Shown: positions 1 to 7,135, numbered from the stretch's first letter. The stretch is DNA of 38,739 bases from Brevundimonas sp. UBA7664 (GCF_002483305.1 NZ_DLHQ01000058.1:1-38739), one strand, 5' to 3'. Program-made: numbers and translations. The notes: generated from the letters alone by a model not told the origin.

Positions 1-504
1 GTCAGGGAGGGCGCGGAGCGGCCGGGCCTCGCCCGGTGCTGTTGTGTTGTTACCGTTTCGACGAAGCAGACCGCTCCGCGTAGCCGTTTTCCACGCGCCC
101 CGCCGGCTGGCGGCCGTTCTCGGGCCTCACCGGCTCCCCGACCCGCCCTTGCGGGCGGAGCGGACGGCAGAACGTGCTGATCCAGTCAGTAGCGGTTCCG
201 TCCCAAGGCGCGCGGCGAGCAAACAGAGGCCATCCATCGACCTCCGTGAGGACCCCCGGACTCTCCTCCACCCGGGCTTCATCGCTCGACCACAGCCCGC
301 CGACATCGAGGCGTTGGATCCGACGCCCTCCCCACCGACGGGATGGGCCGGAGTCTAGGACGAGGGCCAGCTATGGCGGGATAAGGACGCTGTAATTTTT
401 GAAAGGCAAGCGGAGTCAGGGGGTTGGCGGGGCGGGATATGCTGGCAATCGGCGGATTGTCAGCGGAGCGTCATCGGTCGGGGTCGCCCTTCGAGAGGCG
501 AGGT
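1..504. other. No supported gene; structured GC-rich stretch at window edge
   Basis: I find no protein-like reading frame and no RNA gene that I recognise here. Several strong stem-loops are visible. Bases 12-21 and 71-80 are perfect 10-base complements. They enclose a 6-bp hairpin at 22-36 with a 3-base loop. Another 6-bp hairpin lies at 143-158. Bases 391-405 form the only AT-rich patch. The structure is compatible with a non-coding RNA or with sequence downstream of a gene outside the window, but nothing identifies it. The minus-strand permease gene ends at 505, so the right part of this stretch is its 3' flank. Confidence 0.4.
12..80. repeat. Nested inverted repeat (10-bp outer stem, 6-bp inner hairpin)
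   Basis: CGCGGAGCGG at 12-21 is the exact reverse complement of 71-80. Immediately inside the left arm, CCGGGC at 22-27 pairs with GCCCGG at 31-36 around loop CTC. A T-rich segment (38-50) follows the inner hairpin on the plus strand, giving it a weak terminator look. The two stems together would form a branched RNA in either orientation. The function is unknown. Confidence 0.6.
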
Positions 505-1326
505 TCAGCTCTTCAGCCGCCAGCCGGACTTGAACACCCGCCAGCAGGCCCAGGACATGATCAGGGTGAGGACGGCGCTCATCGCCACGCCGATCCAGAC
601 GTCGCCCTCGGCATGGCCGATGAAGCCGTAACGGAAGCCGTCGATCATGTAGAAGATCGGGTTGAAGTGGCTGATCGTCGCGAACGGCTCGGGCAGGTTG
701 TCGACCAGATAGAAGGTGCCGCTGAGGAAGGTCATCGGCATGATCAGGAAATTCTGCACCGCCGCCAGCTGATCGAATTTCTCGGCCCAGAGGCCGGCGA
801 AGACGCCGAGCATCCCCATCATCAGCGATGCCGTCAGGCTGAACCACAGGATGGCGGCGACGTTGGCCACGCCCAGTTTCGCGAACGGCAGGACGCAGAC
901 CGCCGTCACCAGGCCGACAGCGATGCCGCGCGTCGCAGCCCCCAGCGAAAAGCCGATGGTCAGTTCGAGCGGGCTGAGCGGAGGGGTCAGGAAGTCGGTC
1001 GAGGTGCCCATGATCTTGGCCTGGATCAGGCTGGAAGAGGCGTTGGCGAAGGCGTTGTTGAGGATCGCCATCATGATCAGGCCGGGCGCGACGAACTCGG
1101 CGAAGGGCGTGCCGTGCAGGGGCGGCCGCGCGCCCTGCAGGGCCACCACGAAGACCAGCATGTAGAGCAGGGTCGTGACCACGGGCGCCGCCACGGTCTG
1201 GGCTCCGACCTTCCAGAAGCGGCGCACCTCGCGCAGGTACAGGGTCTGGACGCCGATCCAGTTGACGCCCTCATAGCTTCGGGGCTGCGGCAGGCCGGCG
1301 GGGCGGGTGGAGGCGAGGTCGGTCAT
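505..1326 (-). CDS. ABC-2 type transporter permease
   Basis: The 273-residue protein is an integral membrane permease of the ABC-2 family, similar to the YadH type, which exports polysaccharide, lipid or drug substrates when paired with an ATPase. After a polar N-terminus of about 35 residues there are about six hydrophobic segments. They include one around 45-65 and a C-terminal hydrophobic segment before a basic tail ending WRLKS. The motif PLSPLELTIGFSLGAATRG in the middle is typical of the family. ATG at 1324-1326 is the start. The odd point is that no ATP-binding subunit lies on either side: downstream is a 504-base non-coding stretch and upstream is gcrA. The ATPase must be elsewhere or beyond the window edge. 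The substrate cannot be told from sequence. Confidence 0.85.
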   Translation of the reverse strand: MTDLASTRPAGLPQPRSYEGVNWIGVQTLYLREVRRFWKVGAQTVAAPVVTTLLYMLVFVVALQGARPPLHGTPFAEFVAPGLIMMAILNNAFANASSSLIQAKIMGTSTDFLTPPLSPLELTIGFSLGAATRGIAVGLVTAVCVLPFAKLGVANVAAILWFSLTASLMMGMLGVFAGLWAEKFDQLAAVQNFLIMPMTFLSGTFYLVDNLPEPFATISHFNPIFYMIDGFRYGFIGHAEGDVWIGVAMSAVLTLIMSWACWRVFKSGWRLKS

Positions 1327-1362
1327 GGGGGGCAGATGCGCTGGCGGTGACGGCGGCGCAAG

Positions 1363-1491
1363 GGGTCGAGGGTCGAGGGTCGAGGGTCGAGGGTCGAGGG
1401 TCGAGGCAGGGTGTCGGCAGGCCGCGGAGTTGCAAGGCGGTTGCAGGTGTTGCGGCGGCTAGTCCCTGCTTTGACCCTCGACCCTCGACCC
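1363..1491. repeat. Heptamer-armed inverted repeat, element A (GGGTCGA arms)
   Basis: The left arm is six perfect tandem copies of GGGTCGA (1363-1404). The right arm is three copies of the reverse complement (TTGACCC, then TCGACCC twice, 1471-1491). GCAGGG at 1406-1411 pairs with CCCTGC at 1464-1469, continuing the stem inward. The roughly 50-base core contains further short inverted repeats. The element lies between the divergent permease and gcrA genes. Its architecture matches elements B and C in this window, although the heptamer sequence differs. Confidence 0.85.
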
Positions 1492-1509
1492 TCATCTCCC
1501 CCTCCGCCG

Positions 1510-1637
1510 TTAACCATCCCTACATCTGGTTCCTGTGGACGGACTGATTCGCACATCTTGCGTCCGTTAGGGGCTCGTTTACGATTAGTGGTAGGTCGAG
1601 ACCCCGGGAGGGATGTCTGGACCCCATATATTGAATC
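1510..1637 (+). promoter_or_regulatory. gcrA upstream region with CtrA-like half-site and two GANTC sites
   Basis: TTAACCAT at 1510-1517 matches the CtrA half-site of Caulobacterales. GATTC (1546-1550) and GAATC (1633-1637) are GANTC sequences, the target of the CcrM cell-cycle methyltransferase. In Caulobacter, gcrA expression is tied to the cell cycle through CtrA, DnaA and CcrM, so these sites are plausible control elements. I cannot place -35 and -10 boxes with confidence, and each motif is short enough to occur by chance. Confidence 0.45.
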
Positions 1638-1657
1638 CGAGACCCGGAGGGTTGGCT

Positions 1658-2167
1658 ATGACCGCAGGCTGGACAGAAGACCGCGTCGGCGCGCTGAAGA
1701 AACTCTGGCTTGAGGGCCAGTCGGCCAGCCAGATCGCCAAACAGCTGGGCGGCGGCGTGACCCGCAACGCCGTCATCGGCAAGGTGCACCGCCTCGGCCT
1801 GTCGGGCCGGGCCGCCCCGTCGCAGCCGGCCCGCGCCACCTTCCGTCCGTCGCGTCCGCGTCCGGCCCAGCCGACCCAGGCCCCGTCGGCGCCGCGCCGC
1901 ATCGAGGCCGTGCAGCCGCGCGCTGTGTCGGCCCCGTCGGTTCCGGCCCCGATGCCCGACCTGCCCGGCACGGCCACGGTCATGACCCTGGGCGCCCATA
2001 TGTGCAAATGGCCGATCGGCGATCCGTCGTCGAACGAGTTCAGCTTCTGCGGCCGCCGCTCGTCGGAAGGCGTCTATTGCGTCGAACACGCCCGCGTCGC
2101 CTACCAGCCGCAGGTCAAGCGCGGCGGGGCGACCGATCTGGCCCGCAGCCTGCGGCGGTATATTTAG
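1658..2167 (+). CDS. gcrA: GcrA cell cycle regulator
   Basis: This 169-residue protein is GcrA, the alphaproteobacterial cofactor that binds sigma70 RNA polymerase and activates promoters carrying methylated GANTC sites. Residues 1-50 form the helix-turn-helix domain, with the typical opening MTAGWTEDRV and the recognition segment TRNAVIGKVHRLGLSGR. A Pro/Ala/Arg-rich linker covers about 55-110. From about 115 to 150 is the conserved Cys-containing C-terminal part (CKWPIGDP, FCGRR, YCVEH) that contacts sigma factor. The ATG at 1658 is chosen because GGAGG at 1646-1650 sits 7 bases upstream; an in-frame start at 1613 lacks this and adds non-conserved residues. The gene stands alone, divergent from the permease. 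Confidence 0.97.
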   Translation: MTAGWTEDRVGALKKLWLEGQSASQIAKQLGGGVTRNAVIGKVHRLGLSGRAAPSQPARATFRPSRPRPAQPTQAPSAPRRIEAVQPRAVSAPSVPAPMPDLPGTATVMTLGAHMCKWPIGDPSSNEFSFCGRRSSEGVYCVEHARVAYQPQVKRGGATDLARSLRRYI

Positions 2168-2184
2168 GGGCGCTATCGCGCGCG

Positions 2185-2202
2185 TCCCGGCTTTCACCGG
2201 GA
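2185..2202 (+). terminator. Stem-loop after gcrA (REP-like palindrome)
   Basis: TCCCGG (2185-2190) and CCGGGA (2197-2202) pair around loop CTTTCA, and flanking GTC/GAC bases can extend the stem. It lies 18 bases after the gcrA stop. There is no T-run, so termination is uncertain. This kind of CCCGGCTTTC-type palindrome with GATGAC beside it is common as a dispersed repeat in alphaproteobacterial genomes. Confidence 0.5.
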
Positions 2203-2287
2203 TGACGAACGGTTGCTCGCTGCTTAAGCGCGGTCGGCGATCGTCTCATCGCTCATTAACCAATTCGGCCATACGGCTGTCATGAAC

Positions 2288-2399
2288 GGCTCATAGAGAG
2301 CCGCCCTCCGCCTCGAGACCCCACCCGCACGGGGACTCGAGTACTGGGGCGGGGCTGCGGTTATCCGGGTTGACGCAGCCCCTCACCCGCTTCGCGGGT
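2288..2399. other. Cluster of four stem-loops between gcrA and apaG
   Basis: Four hairpins follow one another. GGCTC/GAGCC lies at 2288-2302. CTCGAG-A-CCCC pairs with GGGG-A-CTCGAG at 2312-2341. GGGGCTGCG (2351-2359) pairs perfectly with CGCAGCCCC (2374-2382). ACCCGC-TTC-GCGGGT lies at 2385-2399. With the palindromes on either side (2185-2202 and element B), almost the whole gap is foldable. It could be a small RNA or a stack of palindromic repeats. I see no clear promoter for it. Confidence 0.4.
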
Positions 2400-2410
2400 T
2401 CGCAGTGATG

Positions 2411-2516
2411 AGTGGCTAGTGGCCAGTGGCCAGTGATGCTGGCTCTTCGTTAGCGGAAGAGCGGCGCGAACCGCGCCGTCGCACGGGCATTGGCCAGCCA
2501 CTGGCCACTGGCCACT
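2411..2516. repeat. Heptamer-armed inverted repeat, element B (AGTGGCY arms)
   Basis: The left arm is AGTGGCT, AGTGGCC, AGTGGCC (2411-2431) plus AGTG. The right arm is AGCCACT, GGCCACT, GGCCACT (2496-2516), its exact reverse complement apart from the variable base. The core holds a 7-bp hairpin, CGGCGCG/CGCGCCG, at 2462-2478. The element ends 4 bases before the apaG stop codon, so it fills the end of the convergent gcrA-apaG gap. It shares about 28 of 32 core bases with element C at 4101-4132. It may act as a bidirectional terminator. Confidence 0.9.
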
Positions 2517-2519
2517 CCC

Positions 2520-2927
2520 TCAGTTCAACACCCGCCGGTCGCCCGGCACGTCAAGACTGAACGCCGGAATGGCCGCCTCGAACTCGCGGCCAGTGGCGTC
2601 CGTCATCGAATAGCCCCCGACCATCGAGCCTGAGGCCGTGCCCAGCGGGCAGCCCGAGGCATAGGAATAGCTTTCGCCCGGCTGGATGGTCGGCTGTTCG
2701 CCGATGACGCCGGGCCCGCGCACCTCCTCGACATGGCCGCGGGCGTCGGTGATGACCCAGCGCCGGGCCATCAGCTGCACCGGGACGCCGGTCAGATTGA
2801 CGATCTCGACCTGATAGGCCCAGACCCAGCGGCCGCCCTCGGGGTCGGACTGGCCGGCCAGATAGCTGGGCCGGACGCGGACCACGATCCCGTCGGTTTC
2901 GGCTTCATAGGCGCGGGCGTCATGCAT
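2520..2927 (-). CDS. apaG: ApaG domain protein
   Basis: The 135-residue protein is ApaG, a single immunoglobulin-like beta-sandwich domain that fills the whole chain. Key family features are visible: YQVEIVNLTGVPVQLMAR RWVITD near residues 40-62, a VRGPGVIGEQPTIQPGESYSY block around 70-88, and the glycine-rich loop GTASGSMVGGY at about 96-106. ApaG is linked to cobalt/magnesium resistance in enterobacteria, but its molecular function is unclear; the fold occurs also in eukaryotic F-box proteins. ATG at 2925-2927 is the start. It is transcribed away from dcd and ends against element B. Confidence 0.93.
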   Translation of the reverse strand: MHDARAYEAETDGIVVRVRPSYLAGQSDPEGGRWVWAYQVEIVNLTGVPVQLMARRWVITDARGHVEEVRGPGVIGEQPTIQPGESYSYASGCPLGTASGSMVGGYSMTDATGREFEAAIPAFSLDVPGDRRVLN

Positions 2928-3012
2928 CCGCCCATGGTCGCGGAACGGGAACCCACGTCAAGCGCCCGCACCCCGCTCGGGAGAGGAGACAGGCGGCGGA
3001 ATCGTGTAAGCC

Positions 3013-4047
3013 ATGGTCATGCAGTCCATCGAATTCCCCATCCCCGGCATCCTGCCTTGCCAGGCCATCGAGGCCCTGATCGCCGGCGGCGCGATCGCCT
3101 CGGACACCCCGTTCGACGCCGATCAGGTGCAGCCGGCCAGTCTGGACCTGCGCCTGTCCGACCAGGCGTGGCGGGTGCGAGCCTCCTTCCTGCCCGGCCG
3201 GCGAACGGTGGAGGACCGGATCGCCGACGTTTCCATGCACAGGATCGACCTGTCGGGCGGCGTCGTGCTGGAGCGCGGCTGCGTCTATATCGCCCGGCTG
3301 CAGGAGCGGCTGAGCCTGCCGAAGGGCCTGATCGCCCGGGCCAATCCGAAGAGCTCGACCGGGCGGGTCGATGTCTTCGTGCGCCTGCTGACCGACCGCG
3401 GCGCGTCGTTCGACGACGTGGCCGAGGGCTATGAGGGGGCGCTGTATCTGGAGATCTCGCCCCAGACCTTCCCCATTCTGGTGCGGCCGGGCACGCGGCT
3501 GAACCAGTTGCGGCTCAAGGCCGGCGAACCGCCCAAGCTGGAGACCCGCAGCGTCGGCGTCGAACTGCAGGGCGGCGAGGGGTCCGTGGTCGGCTTCCGC
3601 GGACGCCGCCACGCCGGGGTGATCGACCTCGACAACATCGACGGCCACGACCCGCGCGACTTCTGGGAGCCGCTGACCCTGCGGCGCGGCGAACTGCTGC
3701 TGGACCCGGGCGAGTTCTACATTCTGGCGTCGTCGGACGACGTCGAGATCCCCGTCGACCAGGCCGCCGAGATGACGCCGATCGACCCGTCGGTGGGGGA
3801 GTTCCGGGTGCATTACGCCGGCTTCTTCGACCCCGGCTTCGGCACGGACGAGGCGCATGGCGCGGGGTCGAAGGGGGTGCTGGAGGTGCGCACCCACGAC
3901 ACGCCCTTCCTGCTCGAACACGGGCAGATCGTCGCCCGGCTGGTCTATGAGCCGCTGACCGAGCGGCCGACGCGCCTCTACGGCGAGGGCGGCAGCCACT
4001 ACCAGCGGCAGGGGCTGAAGCTGTCGAAGCATTTCCGGCCGTGGTGA
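3013..4047 (+). CDS. dcd: 2'-deoxycytidine 5'-triphosphate deaminase (two-domain form)
   Basis: The protein deaminates dCTP to dUTP in pyrimidine nucleotide synthesis. At 344 residues it is nearly twice the length of the common Dcd (about 190) because two Dcd/dUTPase-like domains follow one another, a form known in Alphaproteobacteria. The first domain has the active-site block KSSTGRVDVF (113-122) and LYLEISP with Glu147, followed by PILVRPGTRLNQLRL. The second ends with LLEHGQIVARLVYEPLTERP, which matches the same strand pair again but lacks a clear SS-x-x-R block, so it is probably structural. ATG at 3013 and ATG at 3019 are both possible, as an in-frame TAA at 3007 excludes anything earlier. 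Element C begins 4 bases after the stop. Confidence 0.92.
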   Translation: MVMQSIEFPIPGILPCQAIEALIAGGAIASDTPFDADQVQPASLDLRLSDQAWRVRASFLPGRRTVEDRIADVSMHRIDLSGGVVLERGCVYIARLQERLSLPKGLIARANPKSSTGRVDVFVRLLTDRGASFDDVAEGYEGALYLEISPQTFPILVRPGTRLNQLRLKAGEPPKLETRSVGVELQGGEGSVVGFRGRRHAGVIDLDNIDGHDPRDFWEPLTLRRGELLLDPGEFYILASSDDVEIPVDQAAEMTPIDPSVGEFRVHYAGFFDPGFGTDEAHGAGSKGVLEVRTHDTPFLLEHGQIVARLVYEPLTERPTRLYGEGGSHYQRQGLKLSKHFRPW

Positions 4048-4050
4048 AGA

Positions 4051-4171
4051 AGTGACTAGTGGCTAGTGGCTAGTGGCTAGCGATTGCAGCCTCACTGGTT
4101 GCGGAAGGGCGGCGCGGTCCGCGCCATCGCACTGGCGTCGGCCAGCCACTAACCACTAGCCACTAGCCACT
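4051..4171. repeat. Heptamer-armed inverted repeat, element C (AGTGGCT arms)
   Basis: The left arm is AGTGACT followed by three AGTGGCT (4051-4078). The right arm is AGCCACT, AACCACT, AGCCACT, AGCCACT (4144-4171). In the core, GGCGCGG (4111-4117) and CCGCGCC (4119-4125) form a perfect hairpin around a single T. The element fills the gap between convergent dcd and the MFS gene almost completely. Its core resembles element B; it has one more heptamer per arm. Confidence 0.9.
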
Positions 4172-4175
4172 TCAC

Positions 4176-5459
4176 CTACTCCAGCCGGTCCGCCTTCCTC
4201 AGCGCCGGGAACCACCGCGCCCACAGTCCGGTCGCCGCCAGGGCGCCGATGCCGCCGTACACCGCCGCGCCGATGGGGCCGAGGAAGCGCACGGCCACGC
4301 CGGAATAGGCCTCGCCCAGTTCGTTCGAGGCGCCGATGAACAGCATGGATACTGACGAGACACGCCCGCGCATGTGATCGGGGGTGGCCAGCTGGATCAG
4401 GGTCTGGCGGATGTTGACGCTGATCATGTCCGCCGCGCCGCCGAGGAACAGCACCGCGCCCGACAGCCAGACGCTGGTCGAGAGGCCGAAGGTCAGGGTG
4501 CAGACGCCGAACACGGCGACCGAGGCGAACATCCATCGGCCCGCGTGCTGCACGATCGGGAAGCGGCTCAGATACAGGGCCACCAGCAGGGCGCCGGCGC
4601 CGAAGGAGGCGCGCAACAGGCCGAAGCCGATCGCGCCGACATGCAGGATGTCGCGGGCGAAGATGGGTGTCAGCAGGGCGACCCCGGCCAGCAGCACGAC
4701 GATCAGGTCCAGCGAGATCGCGCCGAGCACGATCTTGGTGTTCCAGACATAGGCCAGCCCCTCCTTGACCTGGTCGACAGCGGAGACCCGGTGGGACGAG
4801 GGGGCGGGCTTGCCGCTGGTGCGGATCAGCAGCAGGCCGCCGATGGCCACGGCGAACAGGGCCAGGGCCGAGGCATAGGCCAGCGGGATGGAGAAGCCGA
4901 CGATGACGCCGCCGAGGGCCGGGCCGGCGATGGCGCCGGTCTGGAAGGCGATGGACTGGGCGGCGATGGCGGGCGGCAGGGCGCGGCGGCCGACGACCAT
5001 GGGCAGGAAGGCCTGGCTGGCCGGGGCGAGGAAGGCGCGGGCCGCGCCGAAGACGGCGGCGACGGCCAGCAGGCCCCACAGCGGCGGGTTTCCGTGCAGG
5101 GCCATCAACAGGAAGCCGACGGCGCAGCTCGCCTCGACGATGACGGACAGGGTGACGGTGTTCTTGCGGTCGCGGCGGTCGGCGAGGGCGCCGGCGGGCA
5201 GGGTCAGGGCCAGCAGCGGCAGGAACTGGCACAGGCCGACGAGGCCCAGATACAGGCTGGCCTCGGCGATCGGATGGTCGCGGCGGGCGATCTCATAGAC
5301 CTGCCACAGCAGGGCCGAGGACTGGATCTGGATGCCCAGCACGGCGGCCACCCGCCCGACCCACAGCAGGCGGAAGTCGCGGATGGCCCAGGGGCTGGCG
5401 GGGCCTTCGGGCGGGGGCGGGGGCTGGACCGGTTCGGTCGTCTCGAGGGTTTCGGTCAC
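4176..5459 (-). CDS. MFS transporter (EntS-like, MFS_3)
   Basis: The 427-residue protein is a major facilitator with about 12 membrane helices, closest in style to the enterobactin exporter EntS/MFS_3 group. Features include WAIRDFRLLWVGR before helix 1, an LPAGALADRRDRK loop (motif A) near residue 90, and GAARAFLAPASQAFLPMVV in the middle. The substrate is not predictable; EntS-like proteins export siderophores, drugs and other small molecules. The start is GTG at 5457-5459, overlapping the stop of the upstream cupin gene by 4 bases (GTGA), so the two are translationally coupled. The proline-rich first 20 residues are cytoplasmic and poorly conserved. Confidence 0.87.
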   Translation of the reverse strand: MTETLETTEPVQPPPPPEGPASPWAIRDFRLLWVGRVAAVLGIQIQSSALLWQVYEIARRDHPIAEASLYLGLVGLCQFLPLLALTLPAGALADRRDRKNTVTLSVIVEASCAVGFLLMALHGNPPLWGLLAVAAVFGAARAFLAPASQAFLPMVVGRRALPPAIAAQSIAFQTGAIAGPALGGVIVGFSIPLAYASALALFAVAIGGLLLIRTSGKPAPSSHRVSAVDQVKEGLAYVWNTKIVLGAISLDLIVVLLAGVALLTPIFARDILHVGAIGFGLLRASFGAGALLVALYLSRFPIVQHAGRWMFASVAVFGVCTLTFGLSTSVWLSGAVLFLGGAADMISVNIRQTLIQLATPDHMRGRVSSVSMLFIGASNELGEAYSGVAVRFLGPIGAAVYGGIGALAATGLWARWFPALRKADRLE

Positions 5460-5926
5460 GTGCGGCGGTCGGCCTTCGGGTAGGGCGTCCCGTCGCGGTG
5501 GAAATAGCCGCCGGGGCGGAAGACCATGTCGATGTCGGGATAGTCGCCGGCGTCGCCGCCCGGCGTGCGCGTGCCGACCTCGAGCAGCACCGCCTCGGCG
5601 CCGGAGCGGTTCTCGATCTTGTGGCCGTTGGGCACGCCGGCCTTGAACCCGGCGCAGTCCCCGGCGCGCAGCACGGTCTCGCCGTCCTCCTCGACCAGAA
5701 CCACCTCGCCGGACAGGATCCAGACGAACTCGTCCTCGCCCTCATGCCAGTGGCGCTGGCTGGACCAGGCGCCCGCCGGGAGGCGCAGCAGATTGACGCC
5801 GAACTGGTCGAGACCGACCGCGTCGCCCAGCCGCCAGCGGCGGCGCGGCTTGCACGGCCCGGCGAATTCCTCGGGATAGGCCGTGCCGTGTCCGGTGGGC
5901 GCGGCAGCGATGTCGATCTTCGGCAT
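5456..5926 (-). CDS. Cupin domain protein
   Basis: The 156-residue protein is a single cupin barrel. Motif 1 is visible as HWHEGEDEFVWILSGEVVL (about 64-82), providing two His and a Glu for metal binding. Motif 2 is GDCAGFKAGVPNGHKIEN (about 92-109). Cupins of this kind are small metal-binding enzymes or ligand sensors; the exact role cannot be assigned. The C-terminal part, with DIDMVFRPGGYFHRDGTPYP, is shared with a group of uncharacterised proteobacterial cupins. ATG at 5926 is preferred over an extension to 5968, as GAGAAGG lies about 9 bases upstream. It forms a two-gene unit with the MFS transporter, suggesting that it handles or senses the transported compound (inference). Confidence 0.85.
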   Translation of the reverse strand: MPKIDIAAAPTGHGTAYPEEFAGPCKPRRRWRLGDAVGLDQFGVNLLRLPAGAWSSQRHWHEGEDEFVWILSGEVVLVEEDGETVLRAGDCAGFKAGVPNGHKIENRSGAEAVLLEVGTRTPGGDAGDYPDIDMVFRPGGYFHRDGTPYPKADRRT

Positions 5927-5974
5927 GGGGAGAAGCCTTCTCGCAATCGTTCGAACCCCGTAAAGCACAGCCTT

Positions 5975-7135
5975 ATGAGCGTCGCATCAACTCCCGTTAT
6001 CGATCCTGTCGCCCTGACCCGCGACCTGATCCGCAGGCCGTCGGTCACCCCCGCCGACGAGGGGGCGATGGATGTGCTGGAGCGGGTCCTGACCGGGCTG
6101 GGCTTCCACTGCCGCCGGATGAAGTTCGAGGATATCGAGAACCTGTACGCCCGGCGCGGGACCGACTCGCCGAACCTCTGTTTCGCCGGCCATACCGACG
6201 TGGTGCCGACCGGCTCCGCCGAGGCCTGGTCCTCCGGCCCGTTCGAGGCCGAGGTGAAGGACGGCATCCTGTATGGCCGGGGCGCGGTCGACATGAAGGG
6301 CGGCATCGCGGCCTGGGTGGCGGCGGTTTCGCGGGTGCTGGCCGAGGGCGAGGTCCCCGGCAGCCTGTCCTTCCTGATCACCGGTGACGAGGAGGGCCCC
6401 GCCCTGCACGGCACCAAACGGGTGGTCGAGGCCCTGATGGCCGAGGGCGAGGTCATCGACGCCTGCGTCGTCGGCGAGCCGTCCTCGCAGCACGCCCTGG
6501 GCGACATGATCAAGATCGGCCGGCGCGGCTCGCTGAACAGCTGGATCACGGTCCACGGCAAGCAGGGCCACGTCGCCTATCCGGACCGGGCGGCCAATCC
6601 GGTCCCGGTGCTGGCCCGGCTGGTCGCACGTCTCGCCGACCACCGGCTGGACGGCGGCTATGAGGCCTTCCAGCCGTCCAACCTGGAGCTGACCACGCTC
6701 GACGTCGGCAATACGGCGACCAATCTGATCCCGGCCGAGGCGCGGGGGCGGCTGAACATCCGTTTCAACCCCAACCACACGGGCGAAAGCCTGATGGCCT
6801 GGCTCAACGCCGAGGTGGGCAAGGCCCAGGCCGAAAGCGGGCTGCGGATCGAGCTCGAGCACCTGCATTCGGGCGACGCCTTCCTGACCCAGACCGGACC
6901 GTTCGTCACCGGCGTGCAGGACGCGGTCGAGGCCGCCGTCGGCCGCCGGCCCGAAGCCTCAACCACCGGCGGCACCTCGGACGCCCGCTTTATCCGCGCC
7001 ATGTGCCCGGTGCTGGAGCTGGGCCTCGTCGGCCAGACCATGCACCAGATCGACGAGCGGGCGCCGGTCGCCGAGATCGAGGCCCTGGCCGAGGTGTACC
7101 GGACGGTGATCCGGACGTTTTTCGAGCGGGCCTAG
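5975..7135 (+). CDS. dapE: Succinyl-diaminopimelate desuccinylase
   Basis: DapE hydrolyses N-succinyl-LL-diaminopimelate in the succinylase branch of lysine and meso-DAP synthesis, in the cytoplasm. The 386-residue length is typical. The M20 metallopeptidase signatures are present: FAGHTDVVPTG near residues 70-80, YGRGAVDMKGGIAAW near 98-112, and TGDEEGPA near 137-144 with the catalytic Glu. The inserted dimerisation domain follows, with KIGRRGSLN and GHVAYP. The C-terminal GTSDARF and metal-binding His in MHQIDE complete the site. ATG 5975 gives the conserved N-terminus; upstream in-frame sequence overlaps the opposite-strand cupin gene and is not real coding. The stop TAG shares CTAG with an opposite-strand microprotein. 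Confidence 0.96.
   Translation: MSVASTPVIDPVALTRDLIRRPSVTPADEGAMDVLERVLTGLGFHCRRMKFEDIENLYARRGTDSPNLCFAGHTDVVPTGSAEAWSSGPFEAEVKDGILYGRGAVDMKGGIAAWVAAVSRVLAEGEVPGSLSFLITGDEEGPALHGTKRVVEALMAEGEVIDACVVGEPSSQHALGDMIKIGRRGSLNSWITVHGKQGHVAYPDRAANPVPVLARLVARLADHRLDGGYEAFQPSNLELTTLDVGNTATNLIPAEARGRLNIRFNPNHTGESLMAWLNAEVGKAQAESGLRIELEHLHSGDAFLTQTGPFVTGVQDAVEAAVGRRPEASTTGGTSDARFIRAMCPVLELGLVGQTMHQIDERAPVAEIEALAEVYRTVIRTFFERA

Noticed and set aside
255..300. RNase P-like segment on the minus strand (GGAGGAGAGTCCGGGG)
   Set aside because: The first 15 bases resemble the conserved 5' core of RNase P RNA. None of the other conserved blocks (such as GGTAAGGGTGAAA or ACAGAACCCGGCTTA) follow, so it is a chance match.
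1363..4171. CRISPR arrays at the tandem repeat arms
   Set aside because: The repeat unit is 7 bases with no spacers, and arms are mirrored. No cas gene is present.
5498..5974. N-terminal extension of dapE by about 159 codons
   Set aside because: The extension is antisense to the real cupin gene and has no homology. ATG at 5975 gives the standard DapE start.
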